DNA of 12,501 nt from an uncultured Rubrobacteraceae bacterium (GTDB taxonomy: Bacteria > Actinomycetota > Rubrobacteria > Rubrobacterales > Rubrobacteraceae). Location: assembly GCA_902805985.1 (NCBI GenBank), contig CADCUW010000459.1, forward strand, positions 1 to 12,501, in the 5' to 3' direction. The position numbers were made by a program, and so were the translations under genes. Position 1 is the stretch's first letter, and the number at the start of each line of letters is the position of its first letter. This document shows, piece by piece, positions 6,616 to 12,501 of the stretch. The notes beneath the pieces were generated by a model, which did not search any database, was not told where the DNA came from, and saw only the letters and a list, made by a program, of their open reading frames with translations.

Positions 6616-8667
6616 TTAAGCCTCCTCGATCAGGATGTTCCCGAAACGGTCCACTTCGCCCCTGTAACCCGGCTCGATCACGGTCGTCGTGTCGTCCTGA
6701 ACGACCACCGCGGGCCCCGTGACCTCGTTGCCCGGCCTCAAGGCGTTCCGGTCCAGTATCGGGGTGTCCACCCATCCCCCGAAATATGCCTGCTCCGTCC
6801 GCATCACCGCGCCCGACACGTCGCTGCCGGCCCCGTTCTCGCTCTCGGACAACGTTACACCCTTGATGGTTCCGCGTCCGATGACCCGCACCGTGGCTAT
6901 CTCCAGCGCCGAGTCGGGCAGCTCGAAGTTGTAGCGCTGGTCGTGGGCCTCCTCGAAGCGGCTCCGCAGAAAGGAGCTGTCCTCGCCGGAGAGCTCGCCG
7001 AGCTCGAAGCGGCAGGGGATCTGGATGTTCTGCAGGTAGTAGCGGCAGTCCGCGTAGAGGTCGAACCGCTTCTGGTCCTCCGCGACCCCCTCGCCGTCGA
7101 GCCACTCGTTCGCCTGGGAGATGAGGCCCTCCACGGTCGTCTTCAACTCGGAGGCGGGCGTCTCTTCGGCGGTGCGCAGGTAAGTCTCGGGGAACTCATT
7201 CTGGATATCTGAGGAGAGAAAGCCAAACGCGCTCATAACGCCCGGCGTCGGCGGCACGACGACCGGGTGCGCCCGGATCAGGCGCCCCAGCGCGCAGGCG
7301 TGCATCGGCCCGGCCCCGCCGAACGCGACCAGCCCGAACTCCCGCGGGTCGTGCCCTCGCTCCACACTCACCACCCGCAGCGCCGCGTGCATGTTCTCGT
7401 TGACGATCTCGAGTATCGCCTCCGCCGCCTCCTCGACGCTCATGCCCAGAGGCTCCGCCACCGTCTCGACGGCCCTGCAGGCGGCATCTTCATCCAGCGC
7501 GAGCGTGCCGCCGAGGGCGACCCCCGGCGGGATGCGGTGCAGGACGACGTTCGCGTCCGTGACCGTCGGGGCCTCGCCGCCGCGCCCGTAGGCCGCGGGG
7601 CCCGGGTCGGCGCCAGCGCTCGCCGGGCCCACTTGCAGGGCGCCGCTCGTGGAGAGGAAGGCGATAGAGCCGCCGCCCGCGCCGACGCTGTGGACGTCGG
7701 CTGACGGCACCTTGAAGCGGAAGTACCCGAGCGAGATCTCCCGCTGCAGCGGCGTCTCGCCGCCGAGACACAACGCCACGTCCGTGCTCGTCCCGCCCAT
7801 ATCCAGGGTAAGCACGTCGGGGACCCCGATCTCACGCGCAAGATACGCCGAGCCGGTAACGCCGCCGGAGGGTCCCGAGAGGGCGATCTGGATGGGCCGC
7901 TCCGCGACGGCCTCGGTGCTCATCGCCCCGCCGTCCGACCGCACGATGGAGAGCCTTCCACCGAACTCTTTCTCCCTCATCGACGATTCGAAACCGCGCA
8001 TGTACGTGATGGTCCTCGGCTGCACGGCGGTGTTGACGACGGTCGTCAGCGTCCGCTCGTACTCCCCGTACTCCTGCCCGATGTCAGCCGAGATTGAGAC
8101 CGGCAGGTCCGGGTACGCCTCGCGCGCGACGTCGCGGGCCTTCCGCTCGTGGGCCGGGTTGACGTAGGAGTTGAGGAAACCGATGGCGAGCGACTCGATG
8201 CCCCGCTCCACGAGGCCCTTCACCGCCTCTCGCACCTCGTCCTCGTCGAGCTCCGAGATGGCGGAGCCGTCTGCCGCCATGCGCTCGGAGATACCGATGG
8301 TGTCGGTCGGGTCAGCCGGAGGGTCGGGCTTTTGCAGCGCCATCCAGCCGTAGAGCGGGCCGGGGGTCCAGGCGCGGGCGAGGTACAGGATCTGCTCGTG
8401 CCCCTTCGTCGTCAGGAGCCCGACCCGGGAGCCGGTGTTCGTCAGGATCATGTTCGTCACCACGGTCGTCCCGTGGAACAGGAGGCGCAGGTCCGAGAAC
8501 CCGATTCCGACCTTCTCGCAAGCCCGCTCCATCCCCTCGACCACCCCCCGCGAGGGATCGTCCGGCGTCGAGAGTACCTTCCCCTCGGTCAACTCCCCGG
8601 ACCCCTCGTCGAAGACCAGGACGTCCGTGAAAGTTCCCCCGACGTCTACGGCGACGTTGTAAGCCAT
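6616..8667 (-). CDS. hyuA: Hydantoinase A / oxoprolinase family subunit
   Basis: ATP-binding alpha subunit that pairs with HyuB. It has 683 residues, the usual length. The ASKHA-type nucleotide fold is visible in DVGGTFTDV (8-16), HGTTVVTN (65-72), SGPSGGV (264-270), DMGGTSTDV (289-297), GAGGGSIA (329-336), then GPASAGADPGPAAYG (347-361) and TVTDAN. The conserved RVVSVERGHDPREFGLVAFG and GGAGPMHACALG run spans about 431-461. In this family ATP phosphorylates the substrate's enol or amide oxygen so that the stable ring can be hydrolysed. Carboxylating relatives (acetophenone carboxylase) use similar subunits, but the neighbouring amidase favours an amide or hydantoin. The start is ATG 8667 with AGGAG at 8676-8672. 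Unlike its partners it is preceded by a 210-bp gap. Confidence 0.92.
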   Translation of the reverse strand: MAYNVAVDVGGTFTDVLVFDEGSGELTEGKVLSTPDDPSRGVVEGMERACEKVGIGFSDLRLLFHGTTVVTNMILTNTGSRVGLLTTKGHEQILYLARAWTPGPLYGWMALQKPDPPADPTDTIGISERMAADGSAISELDEDEVREAVKGLVERGIESLAIGFLNSYVNPAHERKARDVAREAYPDLPVSISADIGQEYGEYERTLTTVVNTAVQPRTITYMRGFESSMREKEFGGRLSIVRSDGGAMSTEAVAERPIQIALSGPSGGVTGSAYLAREIGVPDVLTLDMGGTSTDVALCLGGETPLQREISLGYFRFKVPSADVHSVGAGGGSIAFLSTSGALQVGPASAGADPGPAAYGRGGEAPTVTDANVVLHRIPPGVALGGTLALDEDAACRAVETVAEPLGMSVEEAAEAILEIVNENMHAALRVVSVERGHDPREFGLVAFGGAGPMHACALGRLIRAHPVVVPPTPGVMSAFGFLSSDIQNEFPETYLRTAEETPASELKTTVEGLISQANEWLDGEGVAEDQKRFDLYADCRYYLQNIQIPCRFELGELSGEDSSFLRSRFEEAHDQRYNFELPDSALEIATVRVIGRGTIKGVTLSESENGAGSDVSGAVMRTEQAYFGGWVDTPILDRNALRPGNEVTGPAVVVQDDTTTVIEPGYRGEVDRFGNILIEEA

Positions 8668-8877
8668 GCCGCTCCTCTCGATTGGGGCTCGAGGCCCGAG
8701 GCTCTAGGTTTTGAGGTCTTCTCTATGGGCACCCGCGCAACTTCCCGGCATCGGAACCGCGCCTCCCCCGGTTTTCCGTACGGATCGATCATCCCCATCA
8801 CCTCTCCAGTCACCTCTCCATCGTGATGGCCTACGCGTCCGTGCCGCGCCACGAGCTCTGCACCGCGAACCTAGAGC
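8668..8877 (-). other. 210-bp non-coding gap inside the operon, with repeats
   Basis: This is the only sizeable gap in an otherwise tight operon. It contains the inverted and direct repeats listed separately and the hyuA ribosome binding site. No convincing minus-strand promoter was found: TTGCGC lies near 8740, but no -10 is spaced correctly. A 50-codon frame (8798-8646) starts at the second direct repeat and overlaps the hyuA start; coding is doubtful. Confidence 0.5.
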
Positions 8878-8879
8878 CT
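8699..8879. repeat. 12-bp inverted repeat flanking the intra-operon gap
   Basis: AGGCTCTAGGTT (8699-8710) and AACCTAGAGCCT (8868-8879) are perfect reverse complements 157 bp apart. The right arm includes most of the TAG stop of the lyase gene. The right end also reads as short degenerate heptads (AACCTAG, AGCCTAG, AACCTGC). No transposase is encoded inside. Confidence 0.7.
8798..8820. repeat. 11-bp tandem direct repeat
   Basis: TCACCTCTCCA occurs twice (8798-8808 and 8810-8820) separated by one base; on the minus strand this is two TGGAGAGGTGA units. The pair lies in the loop of a 7-bp dyad, CCATCAC (8795-8801) and GTGATGG (8823-8829). It could be a protein-binding site or a duplicated ribosome binding site. 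Confidence 0.6.
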
Positions 8880-9756
8880 AGAACCTGCCCGCCTTGTAGA
8901 CCTGTCCCGGCAGCTCTTTCCCTAGCCTCTCGGACATCCACTCCGCCACGCCGATTAGCGTGTCCAGGTCCACGCCCGTCTCGTAGCCCATCCCGTCAAG
9001 GAGGTATACGAGGTCCTCTGTGGGGATGTTCCCCGTCGCCCGCGGCGCGAAGGGGCAGCCGCCGGTCCCGCCCACCGCCGCGTCGAGCACGGTCGCCCCG
9101 GACTCGATCGCCGCGACAGCGTTGGCGATGCCGGTGTTGCGCGTGTCGTGGAAGTGGCAGCCGACGGTGACGCCCATCGCAGCGACGCCGCCGACGAGCC
9201 CTCGCACCTGCGTCGGGACGCCCACCCCGATCGTATCGGCGAGGACGACCTCGTCGGGGCGCGCTTCGGCGACCTTGGCGGCTATCTTCAGGACGTGGTC
9301 GGGGTCCACCCTGCCCTCGAACGGGTCGCCGAAGGCGGCGGAGAGCGTGATTGAGACCCGCACCCCGTCGAGGCGGGCCCGCTCGACGAGCCGGCCGGCG
9401 AGCGCCGTTGCGTCCTCCACGGTGGTGTTCTGGTTCTTCTTCGCGAAGGTCTCGGTCACGGGAAATGCATAGCGGACCTCGTCCACGCCAGCCTCGACCG
9501 CCCGTTCGTAGCCCCGCTCGTTCAGGACCAGTCCGGCGTAGGCCGTGCCCCCGCGGCGGTTCAGGCCGTCCATCACCTCCTCCGCGCCGGCCATCTGGGG
9601 GACACGTTTCGGGTTGACGAAGCTCGCGGCCTCGACGCGCGGGATGCCGGCGGCGGCGAGACGGTCGCAGAGCTGGGCCCTAACTTCGGGTGAGAGCGAC
9701 GCGTCCTCGTTCTGGAGGCCGTCGCGGGGGCCGACGTCCACGATCTCGACGTACAT
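8878..9756 (-). CDS. Hydroxymethylglutaryl-CoA lyase-like protein
   Basis: A 292-residue TIM-barrel enzyme of the HMG-CoA lyase/DRE-TIM family, expected to cleave a 3-hydroxy-3-methylacyl-CoA to acetyl-CoA and an oxo-acid (HMG-CoA gives acetoacetate). It shows VGPRDGLQNE with Arg11 and Asp12, the metal ligands in CHFHDT (His201, His203) and the flexible-loop catalytic Cys234 in GGTGGCPFA followed by ATGN. It differs from classical leucine-pathway lyases: ASFVNPKRVPQM replaces the usual SFVSPKWVPQM, and TRNTGIAN replaces TYGQALAN after the histidines. A relative of HMG-CoA, such as another branched 3-hydroxyacyl-CoA, is therefore possible. The start ATG 9756 overlaps the CoA-transferase stop by one base (TGATG), with GGGAGG upstream, so translation is probably coupled. 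Confidence 0.9.
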   Translation of the reverse strand: MYVEIVDVGPRDGLQNEDASLSPEVRAQLCDRLAAAGIPRVEAASFVNPKRVPQMAGAEEVMDGLNRRGGTAYAGLVLNERGYERAVEAGVDEVRYAFPVTETFAKKNQNTTVEDATALAGRLVERARLDGVRVSITLSAAFGDPFEGRVDPDHVLKIAAKVAEARPDEVVLADTIGVGVPTQVRGLVGGVAAMGVTVGCHFHDTRNTGIANAVAAIESGATVLDAAVGGTGGCPFAPRATGNIPTEDLVYLLDGMGYETGVDLDTLIGVAEWMSERLGKELPGQVYKAGRF

Positions 9757-10970
9757 CAGACGATGCCTCCCTCGCGCAACTCGTCCCGTTTCTCCTCGCC
9801 GATACCGAGCAGGTCGCCGTACACCTCATCGTTGTGCTGGCCGAGGGCGGGGCCGGTCCAGCGGACCTCGCCCGGGGTCTCTGTGAGGCGCGGGACGACG
9901 TTCTGCATGGGGAATGGCCCGATCTCCGGGTCCTCGACCTCGACGACGTTCTCGCGGGCGGCGTAGTGCGGGTCCTCGACCATGTCCGCCGCGGTGAAGA
10001 CCTTGCCCGCCGGGACGCCCGCCCCGGCCATCGCTTCGAGCACCTCGTCGCCGGCGCGCTCCTGTGTCCAGGCGGAGATCATGGCGTCGAGCTCCTCCAT
10101 GTTCTCACCCCTGGCGTGGTGGGTCGCGTACTTCTCGTCCTCGGCCCATTCCGGGTGGCCGACGGCCTTCGCGAGTCGCCTGAAGACGTTGTCGGCGTTG
10201 CCGGCTATGAGAACGTAGTCCTCGTCCTTTGTGGGGTAGATGTTGGAGGGCGCCACGAAGGGCAGGACGGTGCCGGTGCGCCCGCGGGTATGGCCGGTCA
10301 GGACGTGTTCGGGGATGGTGCTCTCCATGAGGGCGAGCACCGCCTCGTAGATGCCGACGTCCACCACCTGCCCCCGCCCGCCGTGCGCCTCGCGGTGGTA
10401 GAGGGCCGTCAACGCGCCGAGGGCGCCGAAGGTGGCGGCGAGCGAGTCGCCTAAAGAGACGCCGGTGCGGGGCGGGGCCTGATCCCGGAAGCCTGTGACG
10501 TGCCGGATCCCCCCCATCGCCTCGCCCACAGACCCGAACCCCGCCTGATCCCGGTAGGGGCCCGTCTGCCCGAACCCGGAGACCCGGACCATGACGAGGC
10601 CGGGGTTCGACGCCGCCAGCTCCCCGTAGCCGAGGCCCCACTTCTCCATCGTCCCTGGCCGGAAGTTCTCGACGAGCACGTCGGCCTCGGCGATGAGCCG
10701 GCGCGCGAGCTCCTGCCCTTTCTCTTCCCGCAAGTTCAGGGTTACGGACTTCTTGTTGCGGGCGATGATGGGCCACCAGAGGGTGCGGCCCTCCTTCCGG
10801 TGGCGGCCCCACTCGCGCATCGGGTCGCCTTTGCCGGGCGGCTCGACCTTTATGACCTCGGCCCCGAAGTCGCCGAGAAGCTGGCCGCAGAACGGGCCGG
10901 CGAGCAGGCTGCCCATCTCCACGACGCGCAGCCCTTCGAGCGGGCGGGCGCCCTCGCGCACCCCGCTCAA
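9756..10970 (-). CDS. Family III CoA-transferase (CaiB/BaiF)
   Basis: Transfers CoA between a donor acyl-CoA, often succinyl-CoA, and a carboxylic acid, giving the CoA thioester without ATP cost. It has 404 residues, normal for the family. Visible are LEGLRVVEMGSLLAGPFCGQ at the N-terminus, GAEVIKVEPPGKGDPMR, NKKSVTLNL, VENFRPGTMEKWGL (100-113) and Asp175 in GVSLGDSLA, the residue that forms the acyl-anhydride in this family. The general pattern would fit succinate-HMG CoA-transferase or dicarboxylate CoA-transferases, but specificity cannot be read directly. The start is TTG 10970, 21 nt after the regulator's stop, behind a G-rich GGGGCGGGG; GTG three codons in is an alternative. Its product would be the substrate of the next enzyme, the lyase. 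Confidence 0.92.
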   Translation of the reverse strand: MSGVREGARPLEGLRVVEMGSLLAGPFCGQLLGDFGAEVIKVEPPGKGDPMREWGRHRKEGRTLWWPIIARNKKSVTLNLREEKGQELARRLIAEADVLVENFRPGTMEKWGLGYGELAASNPGLVMVRVSGFGQTGPYRDQAGFGSVGEAMGGIRHVTGFRDQAPPRTGVSLGDSLAATFGALGALTALYHREAHGGRGQVVDVGIYEAVLALMESTIPEHVLTGHTRGRTGTVLPFVAPSNIYPTKDEDYVLIAGNADNVFRRLAKAVGHPEWAEDEKYATHHARGENMEELDAMISAWTQERAGDEVLEAMAGAGVPAGKVFTAADMVEDPHYAARENVVEVEDPEIGPFPMQNVVPRLTETPGEVRWTGPALGQHNDEVYGDLLGIGEEKRDELREGGIV

Positions 10971-10991
10971 CGCCCCGCCCCGGTGTCCGCT

Positions 10992-11672
10992 CTACGCATC
11001 CACGTCCTCCCTAAGCGCCCTTATGACGAAGTCGCGTCCCTCGTAGACGTGCTCGCGCATGACTATCTCGGCCCTCTCGGCGTCGCCGGCCTCCAGGGCG
11101 CCGGCGATCTGGCGGTGGTAGTGGTTGGAGATGACGTGCTCGTGGGGCGTGTACCAGTAGAACGCCTTGAACACGAGCGGCACCTGCACGGTGCGCTGGA
11201 TGAGCTGCTCCAGGCGCGGGTTGCGCCCGGCGGCGGCGATGATGCCGTGAAACTCCCCGTTGGCGCCGACGAGCCAACGAATCTCCTCCTCATGGCTCAG
11301 AAACTGGTCGCGGTCCTTGCCTTCCATCTCACGCGCGAGCCCCCACAGCCGGTCGAGCTCATCCCGGCCTATGCGCGTCGCCGCGCGCCGGGCGGCGTGG
11401 CCCTCCAGGACGGCGCGAAGGTCGTAGATCTCCCACACGTCCTCCACGCTGAAGGACCGGACCGCCGCCCCCTTGTTCGGCTCGATCTCGACGAGCCCCT
11501 CCGCCTCGAGCATCGTCAGGGCCTGCCGGATCGGGGTCCGGCTAACCCGCAACCTCTCCGCGAGCTGCTCCTCGATCAAGCGCGCGTTGGGAGCATACTC
11601 GCCCTCCAGGATCGACCGCCGCAACGTCTCGAAGACCCGCGACGATCCCGACTTCCTCTCACTCTTCTTCAT
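10992..11672 (-). CDS. GntR-family transcriptional regulator, FCD (FadR-like) subfamily
   Basis: A 226-residue ligand-responsive repressor or activator. Residues about 10-75 form the winged helix-turn-helix, with LAERLRVSRTPIRQALTMLEAEGLVE as the recognition part. The C-terminal FCD helical bundle has the usual metal-binding pattern Asp84 (EIYDLRAVLE), His142 (GEFHG), His186 (NHYHRQI) and His208 (REHV), which binds Zn or Ni and often an organic acid. It is the first gene of the operon and lies about 30 nt after its promoter, with the palindrome ATTGTATACAAT over the -10, so negative autoregulation of the whole catabolic operon is likely. The ATG start at 11672 is the only one before an in-frame stop; its SD is weak, with AGGGGAG about 20 nt away. 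Confidence 0.93.
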   Translation of the reverse strand: MKKSERKSGSSRVFETLRRSILEGEYAPNARLIEEQLAERLRVSRTPIRQALTMLEAEGLVEIEPNKGAAVRSFSVEDVWEIYDLRAVLEGHAARRAATRIGRDELDRLWGLAREMEGKDRDQFLSHEEEIRWLVGANGEFHGIIAAAGRNPRLEQLIQRTVQVPLVFKAFYWYTPHEHVISNHYHRQIAGALEAGDAERAEIVMREHVYEGRDFVIRALREDVDA

Positions 11673-11701
11673 GGCCGCAAACCGTCCACACTGCTCCCCT
11701 C

Positions 11702-11739
11702 ATTGTATACAATCTAGCGAGATCCCGGGTTTGTGTCAA
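11702..11739 (-). promoter_or_regulatory. Operon promoter with overlapping FCD-type operator
   Basis: On the minus strand a perfect -35 TTGACA (11739-11734) is followed after exactly 17 bp by TAGATT (11716-11711) as -10. The perfect 12-bp palindrome ATTGTATACAAT (11702-11713) overlaps the end of the -10 and the probable transcription start. FCD-type GntR proteins typically bind short palindromes with TTGT/ACAA-like half-sites, so bound regulator would block polymerase. The regulator start lies about 30 nt downstream. Confidence 0.75.
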
Positions 11740-11800
11740 GTGTTATTTTAGCTCCGGGCGGGATGAGCTCGGCCGCGGGACCGTGCTGTCATCCGTGGTC

Positions 11801-12501
11801 TCAGCGGGCACCTTCCGCGGGGGACCCTTCCAGTTCCACGAGCACGGCGCCCCCCGGCACCATCGAGCCCTCACCGAAGGGCAGGGACTCGACCCGGCCG
11901 GCGTGCGGGGCGGTGAACGGCTGCTCCATCTTCATCGCTTCGAGGACCAGCAGCAGTTGTCCCTCCTCAACCTCGTCGCCGGGGGAGACGAGCACGCGCG
12001 CCACCGTGCCCGGCATCGGCGAGATCAGGCCGGCGGCGGTAGTCCCTGCGGCCGTGCCTTCCACGCTCGGGGGCGACGGTCTCTCCAGGTGGAATGCCTC
12101 ACCATCAAGGAGAACGTCCGTCGAACTCCTGTCGACGAAGACGCGGGCTGAGACGGCCGTGCCATCGATGGTCGCGCGGATGAGGGGGTCCCCGGCTTGT
12201 CCGACCCCGGCTTGTCCGACCCCGGCTTGTGCGACCCCGACGAGGGAGGTTCTGTCGTCGAGGCGCAGGGCGAGGCGTCCGTCGCGGGCGCGTTCGGCCC
12301 GTATATCGCGGGGCTCTCCCCCGGTTTCATAGCGGAGGCGCGCGGAGCCGAGGAGGCGCCAGGGGCCCGCATCGAATGGGTCTGTGGTCGGGCGGGGGCG
12401 TGAGAGCTCCGCGGCGGCGGCCAGGAGCAGGGCTTCGCGCGGAACAGGTCTTCGTGCCGGCGGTTCCGAGAGGCCGTGGGTCTCCAGGAAGCCGGTAGTC
12501 G
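11801..12501 (-). CDS. C-terminal part of biotin-dependent acyl-CoA carboxylase alpha subunit
   Basis: An open frame enters from the right edge and ends in TGA at 11803-11801; about 232 residues are visible. The beginning, TGFLETHGL, is typical of the end of the biotin carboxylase domain of methylcrotonyl-, propionyl- or acetyl-CoA carboxylase alpha chains. A poorly conserved middle (BT-like, beta-rich) follows, then the biotinyl domain: SPMPGTVARVLVSPGDEVEEGQ, LLVLEAMKMEQPF (biotin lysine codon at 11930-11932, 42 residues from the end) and TAPHAGRVESL. The GTG at 12064 that could look like a start is an internal valine. The subunit would carboxylate biotin with ATP and bicarbonate; a carboxyltransferase partner is not visible. 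It lies 128 bp upstream of the regulator and reads toward it, so it may belong to a preceding operon. Confidence 0.9.
   Translation of the reverse strand, partial: TTGFLETHGLSEPPARRPVPREALLLAAAAELSRPRPTTDPFDAGPWRLLGSARLRYETGGEPRDIRAERARDGRLALRLDDRTSLVGVAQAGVGQAGVGQAGDPLIRATIDGTAVSARVFVDRSSTDVLLDGEAFHLERPSPPSVEGTAAGTTAAGLISPMPGTVARVLVSPGDEVEEGQLLLVLEAMKMEQPFTAPHAGRVESLPFGEGSMVPGGAVLVELEGSPAEGAR
12190..12240. repeat. 15-bp tandem repeat in the carboxylase gene
   Basis: The unit CCCCGGCTTGTCCGA occurs three times (12190-12204, 12205-12219, 12220-12234, the last with one mismatch) plus a partial CCCCGA. Being 15 bp it keeps the frame and encodes a repeated five-residue Gly-Val-Gly-Gln-Ala pattern in the variable linker between the biotin carboxylase and biotinyl parts. 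Confidence 0.9.

Noticed and set aside
6611..7105. Upstream extension of the hyuB frame into hyuA
   Set aside because: The extension overlaps hyuA by nearly 500 bp and has Arg/Gly-rich nonsense composition. ATG 6610 has its own SD and the expected family N-terminus.
8699..8879. Insertion sequence bounded by the 12-bp inverted repeat
   Set aside because: Only about 180 bp, with no transposase and no visible target-site duplication. It is kept only as a repeat-bounded gap.
10500..11717. 405-codon plus-strand frame opposite the CoA-transferase and regulator
   Set aside because: Antisense to two well-supported genes, and its 3' end would cover the promoter and operator. It has no domain signal.
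12190..12240. CRISPR array
   Set aside because: The repeats are directly adjacent 15-mers with no spacers and lie within a coding frame.

Overview
The window is GC-rich DNA with dense genes, frequent GTG/TTG starts and long spurious antisense reading frames. Together with the protein types this suggests a high-GC actinobacterium. The proteins look Rubrobacter-like to me, but that is an impression from the sequences and was not checked by any search.

Left part (1-4094). The first codons of a minus-strand gene leave the left edge. A plus-strand FGGY-family sugar kinase, most like gluconokinases, lies divergent to it. The kinase converges on a minus-strand citrate synthase (gltA, TTG start), with a 9-bp stem-loop between the two stops. 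Upstream of gltA is an AT-rich control region with a TATAAT -10 box, a palindrome at the -35 position and a separate hairpin. Divergent from gltA is a small plus-strand membrane protein, an antibiotic-biosynthesis-monooxygenase (ABM) domain followed by two transmembrane helices. A second set of stem-loops separates it from the next operon.

Central operon (11672 down to 4095, all minus strand). The order is a GntR/FCD regulator, a family III (CaiB/BaiF) CoA-transferase, an HMG-CoA-lyase-like enzyme, hyuA, hyuB and an isochorismatase-fold cysteine amidohydrolase. The genes are tightly packed (TGATG and GTGA overlaps, 5-nt and 21-nt gaps) except for one 210-bp gap before hyuA that holds repeats. 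The operon starts from a good sigma-70-type promoter whose -10 box is overlapped by the perfect palindrome ATTGTATACAAT, a likely operator for the FCD regulator. Read as a pathway, the genes could open a cyclic amide, hydantoin or imide with ATP (HyuAB), hydrolyse the resulting amide or carbamoyl group (amidohydrolase), load the acid onto CoA (CoA-transferase) and cleave a 3-hydroxyacyl-CoA to acetyl-CoA plus an oxo-acid (lyase). The substrate is unknown. This operon is the most interesting part of the window.

Right edge. Upstream of the regulator, on the same strand, is the C-terminal part of a biotin-dependent acyl-CoA carboxylase alpha subunit with its biotin-lysine (EAMKM). It carries an in-frame 15-bp tandem repeat. 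If it is a methylcrotonyl-CoA carboxylase it would feed HMG-CoA metabolism and so connect with the lyase, but that assignment is not settled. No tRNA, rRNA, CRISPR array, transposase or phage gene was seen.
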